Shown piece by piece: positions 21,918 through 28,889 of a stretch of 44,802 nucleotides of DNA. Every line of letters begins with the position of its first letter. Position 1 is the stretch's first letter. The notes beneath the pieces are model-generated. The model saw nothing but the letters and a program-made list of their open reading frames with translations. It did no database searches and had not been told where the DNA came from. A program made the translations under genes and the position numbers. The stretch is from Bacteroidales bacterium. GTDB lineage: Bacteria; Bacteroidota; Bacteroidia; Bacteroidales; WCHB1-69. The DNA lies in contig JAFXTS010000018.1 in the NCBI GenBank assembly GCA_017535665.1, forward strand, positions 1-44,802, given 5' to 3'.

Positions 21918-22760
21918 TTACCGTAAACAGTAGGTGATGGGCAGCTGGAAATATGAGCGGCACGGCTGCCCTTCGTCTTGGGCAGGATCCCACTTCGGCA
22001 TGGCCTTTACTAAGCGAACTGCGTCATTGACATATTCTTGACAACCTCCACAGGAGCTGCTCAACACGTTAATACTGGTAATGCTACCATCTATTTCCAC
22101 TACAAATTCAAGAATTACTACGCAATTAACCTCGATGCACCTGGGCGATAATTTGACATTTTCGTTGTGATACTTCTTTAATGAATCCACCCTGCCGGGG
22201 AACATAGCCCTTACTTCAGGGTCGCGCAGAATGATATCGCCCTTGGCCTCAAATTCATGGCCTGTGCGCTTGTCTATCAACAAGATGCGATCTGAATCAC
22301 CCACATCGGTTGGGGAAACCCGATATGCAGGATTGTCGCTGGCGATGACAACATTATGCAGGGAGTGGCAGTTTGCGAAAATCTCATGTCCGATTTCTGT
22401 CACGGTGTTGGGAATGAGGACAGAGGTCATGTTGCCGCATTCGGAGAAAGCCCCATCGCCAATGGAAGTAACAGAAGGAGGAAGGATGATGGAGGCCATT
22501 TTTTCGAATTTGGCAAAAGCCCATTCCCCGATGGCTGTAACAGCATATTCTTGACCCTCATAAGATACTTCTTCGGGGATGATCACGTTGCTGGAAGTCC
22601 CCATATTGGTGACCTTTTTTACTTCAACGGTTTTTGGGTCACTTAAAACCCGATACTCGAGTTCTTGTCCGGTGCTGCACTCCTTGGTGAAAGTCTGCGC
22701 CTGCATAGGGATGCCAACCAGCAACAAGGCGATAAAAAGGAACAGGGCTGCGGGTTTCAT
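21918..22760 (-). CDS. Secreted BspA-type leucine-rich repeat protein with TonB-like C-terminal domain
   Basis: A 280-residue protein with a signal peptide (MKPAALFLFIALLLVGIPMQ). Residues from about 55 to 150 hold BspA/TpLRR repeats: YAVTAIGEWAFAKFEKMASI, then ILPPSVTSIGDGAFSEC and LIPNTVTEIGHEIFANC. The last 90 residues, with PRCIEVNCVVILEFVVEIDG, INVLSSSCGGCQEYVNDAVR and MPKWDPAQDEGQP, fit the TonB C-terminal fold (strand with a V-x-F-V-x-x-DG pattern). The pairing of the two domains in one short protein is unusual. It is probably periplasmic or attached at the cell surface. Its promoter and signal peptide are a near copy of those of the next gene upstream, so the two may be co-regulated. 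Confidence 0.8.
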   Translation of the reverse strand: MKPAALFLFIALLLVGIPMQAQTFTKECSTGQELEYRVLSDPKTVEVKKVTNMGTSSNVIIPEEVSYEGQEYAVTAIGEWAFAKFEKMASIILPPSVTSIGDGAFSECGNMTSVLIPNTVTEIGHEIFANCHSLHNVVIASDNPAYRVSPTDVGDSDRILLIDKRTGHEFEAKGDIILRDPEVRAMFPGRVDSLKKYHNENVKLSPRCIEVNCVVILEFVVEIDGSITSINVLSSSCGGCQEYVNDAVRLVKAMPKWDPAQDEGQPCRSYFQLPITYCLR

Positions 22761-22821
22761 GGCGAAATCAATTTATGGATACAACATTATATCGGCGGCA
22801 AAAATACGCATATTTTAATAA
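22714..22821. repeat. Duplicated promoter/signal-peptide module, copy 1
   Basis: This stretch covers the -7 box, leader and first 15 or so codons of the gene at 21918-22760. It closely matches 23694-23788. Perfect blocks include AGGGCTGCGGGTTTCATGGC and TTATATCGGCGGCAAAAATA. This copy has roughly 13 extra bases in the leader. Confidence 0.85.
22799..22806 (-). promoter_or_regulatory. -7 box of BspA/TonB-C gene
   Basis: TATTTTTG on the minus strand, 38 bp upstream of the start codon at 22760, lies within the duplicated module. Confidence 0.55.
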
Positions 22822-22888
22822 CATTTATCCCTTCACACCCAAAATGTGAACCCTCACAGCAAAATTTTTCTTTTGAAAGAATGGTTGT

Positions 22889-23740
22889 TCATCTCGCTTT
22901 TGGGTGCTTTACTCGCACATCCTTTGCCGACACCCACCCTAAGATGTAGTCTGCCTTGGGTAACTTGTGTTTGGAGTTGTGGGGAACTACTTCCATGATG
23001 ACAAACAACCACTTTTCCCCATCCACCATTTCAGTGGTAAGCACCTGCCCGGTGTCGCCCTTGCGGAAATACCAGTTGAATTGATTGCGGAGAGAATCTG
23101 AATCAGATGGGTTAGGCAGCAAAACAACTGAATTTCGTTGAATGACGAGTTTTTCTTTTTCGCCCTTGTAAATCCATGGGAACACTCCTCCATTTTGCCA
23201 ATACACACTGCATCCGAATCCTTCGTCGGGATTTTGGCCGTAGGCGTACAGGTAGCCATGACGATCTTCGCAACAACCATTCACCAAAATCTGTATGAAG
23301 GTATAGTCGGGAAACTCCTCCCAATGGATAATGTCGCCTTCTCGACTGAAAATGATCTCAAAACCATTTTTTCGTTGCAAAGCGATAAGGATGTATGGCT
23401 GGAAGTTACAGAAGTCCACCATCCCATAGAAAACGAAATCTTGTTTGCCGTCGTGGTTAATGTCTGCCAGAAAAGAGTGGGCGGCCAATTCCTCATCCGA
23501 CATCCCGAAAACTGTGTCCAATGCCGCAATTTGTGGAGCAGTGCTCTTTATTTGGGGAATGAACTTCAGTTTGGCTTCCACCTCGGCCGAAGTGTTTTGA
23601 GTAGGGAGCGAATCATTGAATCCTCTAAAAGCCCAAACGGGCAGACCTCTAAAAGTTCGAGCAGTGGCTATCGGTTGCGCCTGGATAGAGGAGCCAATCA
23701 GCAACAAAGCAACGAAAAGAAATAGGGCTGCGGGTTTCAT
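22889..23740 (-). CDS. Secreted hypothetical protein with FG-GAP-like and SH3-like segments
   Basis: A 283-residue protein. The ATG at 23740 is chosen because it begins a signal peptide nearly identical to that of the next gene (MKPAALFLFVALLLIGSSIQ); a longer frame would overlap the -7 box. The middle has LADINHDGKQDFVFYG, a calcium-loop pattern of FG-GAP/VCBS-like repeats. The C-terminal 60 residues (GQVLTTEMVDGEKWLFVIME, ILGWVSAKDVRV) resemble a bacterial SH3 domain. Both suggest binding rather than catalysis at the cell envelope. The downstream LRR/TonB-C gene shares its promoter and leader sequence. Confidence 0.65.
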   Translation of the reverse strand: MKPAALFLFVALLLIGSSIQAQPIATARTFRGLPVWAFRGFNDSLPTQNTSAEVEAKLKFIPQIKSTAPQIAALDTVFGMSDEELAAHSFLADINHDGKQDFVFYGMVDFCNFQPYILIALQRKNGFEIIFSREGDIIHWEEFPDYTFIQILVNGCCEDRHGYLYAYGQNPDEGFGCSVYWQNGGVFPWIYKGEKEKLVIQRNSVVLLPNPSDSDSLRNQFNWYFRKGDTGQVLTTEMVDGEKWLFVIMEVVPHNSKHKLPKADYILGWVSAKDVRVKHPKAR

Positions 23741-23788
23741 GGCGAAATCAATATTATATCGGCGGCAAAAATACACATATTTTAGTAA
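23694..23788. repeat. Duplicated promoter/signal-peptide module, copy 2
   Basis: Second copy of the module described at 22714-22821. It covers the start of the gene at 22889-23740. Outside the module the two proteins are unrelated. Confidence 0.85.
23766..23773 (-). promoter_or_regulatory. -7 box of secreted FG-GAP-like gene
   Basis: TATTTTTG on the minus strand, 25 bp upstream of the ATG at 23740. Confidence 0.55.
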
Positions 23789-23835
23789 AATCAAACAGAA
23801 CGAACAAAAATTCTTGCGTGAAATTCTCATCTCCC

Positions 23836-25008
23836 CTACCCCTTGATCACCGCAATGGGCGACAAGGCGACTTTGATTTTCACGAGGTCGGTCTGACTGG
23901 CCATCACAGCGTCGATGTCTTTGTAGGCAGAGGAGGCCTCCTCAAGGTCGTTCTGGTTGCGGATGGCATGCACGATATGGAGCGCATTGAGCTTGGCCAC
24001 CTCCTTGTCAAAAGACAGGGTGTTGACCGCCTCGGTACGGCACATGCGGCGCCCCGCCCCGTGCGAGGAACTATAGAAACTGTCGGGATTGCCCAACCCC
24101 TCCACGATATACGAGCGGGTGCCCTGCGAGCCAGGAATAATACCCACCGTTCCTTCCATCACCTTTACCGCCCCCTTGCGGTGAATGATCACATTCTTTC
24201 CAAAATGGTGCTCCAATGCCGCGTAGTTGTGCGCAATGTTGATCATCGGCTCAAAATGGGCTTCCGGGAAGGCCTCCGCAACCTCTTCCATGATCCTCTG
24301 CATCATCAAACGGCGGTTGGCCAGCGCAAAATCTACACAATACTGCATCTCCGTCCAATACTGCTGGTACTCCTGCGATCCCCATGGCAAAAAAGCCAGC
24401 TGCATCCCAGTATCAACACTCGAAAACCATCTCTCGTTCAGCTCCTTAGCGAGTTTCGCATAGTGGTCGCACACCTGCTTGCCCAAATTGCGGCTTCCAC
24501 TATGGAGCATGATCCACAGGAAACCCTCCTCATCACGCTGTAACTCAATGAAATGATTGCCGCCTCCTAAGGTGCCAATCTGCTTTAAGGCCGACTTGTA
24601 CTCTCTTTTCACCACCGTTGTCGCCTCAACGTCATAGCCTGCTGGCATCAAACCTTCATCCTGCGCCTGCTTGTGATGGGCCATCCCCAACGGAATGCGC
24701 TTGCGGATGCCTCGCATCAACTTTTTGCGCAACACCTCATCGGAAATCTCTGCCACTGGAATATCGGTCTTCACCGCACACATTCCGCAGCCGATGTCAA
24801 CCCCTACTGCGTTGGGTATCACCACATTAGTGGTTGCTAAAACGCCACCGATGGGCATTCCCACGCCGCCGTGGGCATCGGGCATCATCGCCACATGATG
24901 AAACACAAAAGGAAGAGAACAGAGATTCCCTAATTGCAACCACGCCTTGTGGTCGAGTTCTCTTGCCCAATTCTTAACAGTCGTTCCGTTCAATACAAAT
25001 TCTTTCAT
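23836..25008 (-). CDS. rtcB: RtcB family RNA ligase
   Basis: A 390-residue RtcB-fold enzyme. Signature blocks are MMPDAHGGVGMPIGGVLAT, VGVDIGCGMCAVKT with the metal-binding Asp and Cys, GGGNHFIEL, HSGSRNLGKQV, IIPGSQGTRSYIVEG, and SSSHGAGRRMCR carrying the histidine that is guanylylated. The enzyme joins 2',3'-cyclic phosphate or 3'-phosphate RNA ends to 5'-hydroxyl ends using GTP and Mn, in tRNA or rRNA repair. The length fits the shorter bacterial RtcB group. No archease gene is adjacent. A WYL-domain regulator is transcribed divergently from the same intergenic region and is a candidate regulator. Confidence 0.92.
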   Translation of the reverse strand: MKEFVLNGTTVKNWARELDHKAWLQLGNLCSLPFVFHHVAMMPDAHGGVGMPIGGVLATTNVVIPNAVGVDIGCGMCAVKTDIPVAEISDEVLRKKLMRGIRKRIPLGMAHHKQAQDEGLMPAGYDVEATTVVKREYKSALKQIGTLGGGNHFIELQRDEEGFLWIMLHSGSRNLGKQVCDHYAKLAKELNERWFSSVDTGMQLAFLPWGSQEYQQYWTEMQYCVDFALANRRLMMQRIMEEVAEAFPEAHFEPMINIAHNYAALEHHFGKNVIIHRKGAVKVMEGTVGIIPGSQGTRSYIVEGLGNPDSFYSSSHGAGRRMCRTEAVNTLSFDKEVAKLNALHIVHAIRNQNDLEEASSAYKDIDAVMASQTDLVKIKVALSPIAVIKG

Positions 25009-25065
25009 TTTTTCTTATTTTGATTTCGCTGCAAAATAAATATACTACTGCGCAATCTTTTTACG

Positions 25066-25073
25066 TACATTTG
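25066..25073 (+). promoter_or_regulatory. -7 box of WYL regulator gene
   Basis: TACATTTG lies 72 bp before the ATG at 25146. It makes an upstream in-frame start at 25020 impossible on the same transcript. Confidence 0.5.
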
Positions 25074-25145
25074 CAACGAGAAAAATATTTTTATTATCTT
25101 ATTGATTATCAACATTATAAATTTTATCATTTTACAAAAAAATTT

Positions 25146-26168
25146 ATGCCCGTCAGTAGAAATGCCCTCATTCGATACAAAACCATCGACAACTGTTTGC
25201 GCAACCGGTTCCGCCGGTGGACGCTCGACGACCTGATAGAGGCCTGCTCGGAGGCGCTGGCCGAATATGAAGGAATTTACAAGGGAATCAGTCGGCGCAC
25301 CATCCAGTTGGATTTGCAAGTGATGCGCAGTGAAAAGTTAGGCTATAACGCGCCTATCATCGTGGTTGACAAGAAGTTCTATACATACGAAGACCCCGAC
25401 TACAGCATCACCAACTCGCCGCTATCGGAGGCCGACATCGACCGAGTAAGCGAGGCGGTAGAGGTTCTGAAGCAGTTGAGCGGCTTTTCGCAATTTGCAG
25501 AGATGGACACCTTGGTAAGCCGTTTGGAAGACCGTGTGTGCGCAACCCGCCACCAGCGGAAACCGGTCATCTATTTTGAACGGAACGACAAACTACGTGG
25601 CCTGCATCATCTCACCCCACTTTATCATCATATTATTGAAAATCACGTACTTAAAATCAAATACCTGCCCTTTACCGCCCGACAACCAAGAGAATTGATT
25701 GTGTCTCCCTATATATTAAAAGAGTACCGCAACCGTTGGTTTCTGTTGGGCAAGTTGAAGATGCAGAAGACGTTACGGATCATGGCCCTCGACCGCATCG
25801 AATCGGTGGAGCGCGCCTACGGCGAAAGATTTGAGGAGCTGCCCGACTTTCACCCAGAGACCTTTTTCGATGATGTTATCGGGGTGACAAAGGCGTTACA
25901 GGATAAGCCCACAGAGGTGATTTTCACCGTTTTTGGCGATCAGTCGCAATACGTGCTCACCAAGCCGTTGCACAGCAGTCAGCGCATCGTGGAACGGCAC
26001 CGCAAAGACCGATCTATCACCTTCAGTATCAAAGTGGTAGTGAATTATGAGTTAGAGCGGCTATTGTTGGGTTACGGCGATTTCATCAAGGTACTGCAAC
26101 CCCAATCGCTCGCCCACCGCCTACAGGCTATCTTCCAGCAGGCCGCGGAACTATATCGTCACTTTTAA
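25146..26168 (+). CDS. WYL domain-containing transcriptional regulator
   Basis: A 340-residue protein from the ATG at 25146. The N-terminal 70 residues look like a DeoR-type helix-turn-helix (WTLDDLIEACSEALAEYEG, ISRRTIQLDLQVMRS). The middle and C-terminus form the WYL sensor domain: VLKIKYLPFTARQPRELIVS, PYILKEYRNRWFLLGKLK and LDRIESVERAYGERF. The eponymous WYL is WFL here. A WCX-like tail follows. WYL regulators bind single-stranded nucleic acid or nucleotides and control DNA-damage, defence and RNA-repair genes. The divergent arrangement with rtcB suggests that gene is a target, but this is inference from position only. Confidence 0.85.
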   Translation: MPVSRNALIRYKTIDNCLRNRFRRWTLDDLIEACSEALAEYEGIYKGISRRTIQLDLQVMRSEKLGYNAPIIVVDKKFYTYEDPDYSITNSPLSEADIDRVSEAVEVLKQLSGFSQFAEMDTLVSRLEDRVCATRHQRKPVIYFERNDKLRGLHHLTPLYHHIIENHVLKIKYLPFTARQPRELIVSPYILKEYRNRWFLLGKLKMQKTLRIMALDRIESVERAYGERFEELPDFHPETFFDDVIGVTKALQDKPTEVIFTVFGDQSQYVLTKPLHSSQRIVERHRKDRSITFSIKVVVNYELERLLLGYGDFIKVLQPQSLAHRLQAIFQQAAELYRHF

Positions 26169-26172
26169 AATT

Positions 26173-26754
26173 TTAATTGAAAACAATATTCTCCTGAATA
26201 TCAAGCCAATGAGAATAATCGGAGCCTAAATTTTTGACCGCACTATGCCAAATTTTTTCAATAGGTGTGTCAAAAACCAAAGAGGGAAGATAGGGAGAAA
26301 TCACCCACATGTTTCGCTGCAACTCACTCTCCAACTGTCCGCCACTCCAGCCCGAATAGCCGAGGAAAAAGCGATACTTCAACGTGGAAATTGCCTGATG
26401 TTCAATGAGGGAGAGCAACACCGAGTCGATGCCGGAGTAAAGTCCGGGCATGACCAGACGGAAACGGTCGAGATCTTCAAAGTTGTGCAACGTGATGATG
26501 GTGTCGAGCATCACCGGACCGCCCACATCAAACTGGTCGGGAACCTTCCATGAGGGCTTTACGTCCGTGACATTCACCCCGGTACGCTTGTTGAGGATGA
26601 GCCCTACCGAACCCTCTTTGCCCGTCTCCAACAGCAAAACCACGGAGTGGTTGAAGAAAGTGTCGTTGAAAAAAGGGGTGGAAATGAGCATAACGCCACT
26701 TTCGAGAGGAACTCCCGTAGGCTTCACTTTCATAAAATCACGCTCGTAATCCAT
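26173..26754 (-). CDS. YqgE/AlgH family protein (UPF0301)
   Basis: A 193-residue protein of the AlgH/YqgE family. It has VPLESGVMLISTPFFNDTFFNHSVVLLLE with the family's early block, VGLILNKRTGVNV, DVGGPVMLDTIITLH, and YSGWSGGQLESEL. The internal MKVKPTGVP at residue 8 is another possible start. The fold is known from structures but the molecular function is not. It is widespread in Gram-negative bacteria. The gene ends four bases from the WYL gene (convergent) and shares a bidirectional promoter region with the MurL-type gene. Confidence 0.88.
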   Translation of the reverse strand: MDYERDFMKVKPTGVPLESGVMLISTPFFNDTFFNHSVVLLLETGKEGSVGLILNKRTGVNVTDVKPSWKVPDQFDVGGPVMLDTIITLHNFEDLDRFRLVMPGLYSGIDSVLLSLIEHQAISTLKYRFFLGYSGWSGGQLESELQRNMWVISPYLPSLVFDTPIEKIWHSAVKNLGSDYSHWLDIQENIVFN

Positions 26755-26770
26755 AATTAATATTGATTTG

Positions 26771-26778
26771 CAAAAATA
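26771..26778 (-). promoter_or_regulatory. -7 box of yqgE-like gene
   Basis: TATTTTTG on the minus strand, 16 bp upstream of the start codon at 26754. Confidence 0.55.
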
Positions 26779-26803
26779 AGCATTTTCTTTGTATGAAAAA
26801 TTG

Positions 26804-26811
26804 TATTTTTG
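26804..26811 (+). promoter_or_regulatory. -7 box of MurL-type gene
   Basis: TATTTTTG, 17 bp before the ATG at 26829. It faces away from the yqgE-like promoter. Confidence 0.55.
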
Positions 26812-26828
26812 CGTAGAAAAATAAATCT

Positions 26829-28097
26829 ATGCAAAACCAAACTCTTTACAACCAACTACGGCAGCAACATCCGACCTTCACCTACGAAGGATTTCAATAT
26901 CAATATACTGAAAATCAGATTGATATAACTTTTGATTTTCGGATTGGTGAAACCATACAGTTCACCCCCTCCATGCGACTCACTCCCGGCAAGCACGCCA
27001 TCCGCCTCGCGAACCCGAAACAGTTGGAGGGGATCATCTTCCATATCGGACTCATCGAACTCATCAGTTACTGGAAATGCGCCTGCTGTCCCGTGGTTCA
27101 CGTGAAAGGCTACCGCCTCTCAGAAGCCCAACAACAATGGTGGAAAAATCTCTATTGGAAAGGATTGGGAGAATTTTTCTATCAAAACGGCATATCTTCT
27201 GATATAGAGAACTTTATGACCTTTTCTTTCGATGAAGATGCTACGCCAATTGAGGCCTTCCAATGCCAAAAAGTGGCAGAGTCTGACGCGGTTATCGTAC
27301 CCATTGGCGGGGGAAAAGACTCGGTCGTGACGCTGGAACACCTGAAACAGAAGCACCGCATCGTGCCGTTCATCATCAACCCGCGAGGGGCGACGCTCGA
27401 CTGCGCACGGGTGGCCGGTTTCCCACATGAAGAGGACATTGTGGTGCTGAAACGTGAGATTTCACCCCGACTGTTGGAGTTGAATCGGCAAGGCTACCTG
27501 AATGGTCACACGCCCTTTTCGGCCATGTTGGCCTTCTATTCCTTGTTGGTGAGCACCGTGACGGGCGTGCGCGAGGTGGCCCTCTCCAACGAATCGAGCG
27601 CCAACGAGCCCACCATCCCCGGCACCGAAATCAACCATCAGTACTCTAAGTCGGTGGAGTTTGAAGAGAATTTTCGTCACTATGTAAAAGATAATCTTAA
27701 CGATATCAATCATTATTACAGCTATTTACGGCCTTATTGCGAGCTGGAGATTGCCCAATTTTTTGCACAGTATCCCCAATATTTTGAGGTTTTCAGAAGT
27801 TGCAACGCGGGCAGCAAAAGCAATATTTGGTGCTGCAACTGTCCGAAATGCCTGTTCGCCTATATCATTCTCTCGCCTTTCATAGAAGATGCCCAAATGA
27901 TTCATATCTTCGGAGAAGATTTGCTCAACAAACCTTCTCTGCAACAATATTTTGACGAATTGACAGGAATTGCGGAAAACAAGCCGTTTGAATGCGTGGG
28001 CACTGTGGATGAGGTGAATCGAGCATTGGGGATGGTGGCCGAAAAATATCGTGGGAAATATTTGATAGATAGATGGTTGAAGATTAAAAAACAGTAA
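26829..28097 (+). CDS. murL: MurL-type PP-loop enzyme (UDP-MurNAc-L-Ala-L-Glu epimerase family)
   Basis: A 422-residue soluble protein. IVPIGGGKDSVVTLEHLK near residue 160 is an ATP-pyrophosphatase (PP-loop) motif. The following blocks match my memory of MurL from Xanthomonas and actinomycetes: LNGHTPFSAMLAFYSLLVS, ALSNESSANEP, INHQYSKSVEFEENF, LRPYCELEIAQFFAQ, NIWCCNCPKCLFAYIILSPF and KPFECVGTVDEV. MurL uses ATP to invert the terminal L-Glu of UDP-MurNAc-L-Ala-L-Glu to D-Glu, replacing the MurI/MurD route when paired with a special ligase (MurD2). No mur ligase is nearby, so the actual substrate here is uncertain. The gene has its own promoter; the next genes (KtrAB) also have a promoter of their own. 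Confidence 0.65.
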   Translation: MQNQTLYNQLRQQHPTFTYEGFQYQYTENQIDITFDFRIGETIQFTPSMRLTPGKHAIRLANPKQLEGIIFHIGLIELISYWKCACCPVVHVKGYRLSEAQQQWWKNLYWKGLGEFFYQNGISSDIENFMTFSFDEDATPIEAFQCQKVAESDAVIVPIGGGKDSVVTLEHLKQKHRIVPFIINPRGATLDCARVAGFPHEEDIVVLKREISPRLLELNRQGYLNGHTPFSAMLAFYSLLVSTVTGVREVALSNESSANEPTIPGTEINHQYSKSVEFEENFRHYVKDNLNDINHYYSYLRPYCELEIAQFFAQYPQYFEVFRSCNAGSKSNIWCCNCPKCLFAYIILSPFIEDAQMIHIFGEDLLNKPSLQQYFDELTGIAENKPFECVGTVDEVNRALGMVAEKYRGKYLIDRWLKIKKQ

Positions 28098-28154
28098 AAG
28101 AAGGGATATTCATCAAAAGCGGACGATTTTTATTGGGAATTCCGATTAAAATTG

Positions 28155-28162
28155 TATTTTTG
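28155..28162 (+). promoter_or_regulatory. -7 box of ktrA-ktrB operon
   Basis: TATTTTTG, 24 bp before the ATG at 28187. Confidence 0.55.
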
Positions 28163-28186
28163 CCGCTTGACTAAAAATATAAAGAT

Positions 28187-28885
28187 ATGTCTAACGAAAG
28201 ATTTGCGATTATTGGGGCAGGCCATTTCGGTTCATCCATTGCTATTGCGCTGTCACAGAGCGGTGCCGAGGTGCTGGTCATTGACTCCGACATCAATGTC
28301 ATACAAGACATTTCGGATGATGTGGCGTATGCGGTCTGCATTGATGCGACGAACAAAAAGGCACTGATTGCGGAGAATATACAAGATTTCGACGTGGTGG
28401 TCGTGGCCATCGGCAACGACTTTGTGAAGCGGTTGTTGTGTACGGCCAACCTGATGGACCTGAACGTGAAGCGCATCATCTGCCGTACGATGGGCAAGAA
28501 CCAGCGCATTATTTTGGAGAAGATGGGCGTGACCGAATTTCTGTCGCCAGAAGACGAAATCGGGACGTTGTTTGCCGAGCGCTTGCTGAACCCCAGCGTG
28601 GTATCCTATCTGCAACTCCCAGATGGATACCGTATTGCGGAGATTATTGCTCCGCAGCGACTCATCGGCATGACCATCGCCGACCTCAACCTCCGCGATG
28701 CCTATCGTTTGAGTTTGATTACCATCCGTCGCAACTTTGCCGACTCGCCGACTCCCACACAGAGCAATGCCACCGGCCACACGCTCGGCGTGCCCGACAC
28801 CTCCACCGTGATAGAGGAAAAAGACTGCTTTGTGATTTTCGGCCTTACCCGCGACATCGAGAATTTCATCAAGAAAAACCAGTAA
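28187..28885 (+). CDS. ktrA: Potassium uptake regulatory subunit KtrA/TrkA
   Basis: A 232-residue cytoplasmic RCK protein. The N-terminal Rossmann domain begins FAIIGAGHFGSSIAIALSQSGAEVLVID, a GxGxxG nucleotide-binding loop, and continues with YAVCIDATNKKAL and DVVVVAIGNDF. A TrkA-C domain follows from about residue 140 (YRIAEIIAPQRLIGMTIADLNLRDAYRLS). The ring formed by this subunit binds ATP/ADP or NAD(H) and gates the membrane subunit encoded four bases downstream. The Ktr-type single-RCK length fits KtrA better than the double-RCK TrkA of Proteobacteria. Confidence 0.9.
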   Translation: MSNERFAIIGAGHFGSSIAIALSQSGAEVLVIDSDINVIQDISDDVAYAVCIDATNKKALIAENIQDFDVVVVAIGNDFVKRLLCTANLMDLNVKRIICRTMGKNQRIILEKMGVTEFLSPEDEIGTLFAERLLNPSVVSYLQLPDGYRIAEIIAPQRLIGMTIADLNLRDAYRLSLITIRRNFADSPTPTQSNATGHTLGVPDTSTVIEEKDCFVIFGLTRDIENFIKKNQ

Positions 28886-28889
28886 CGGC

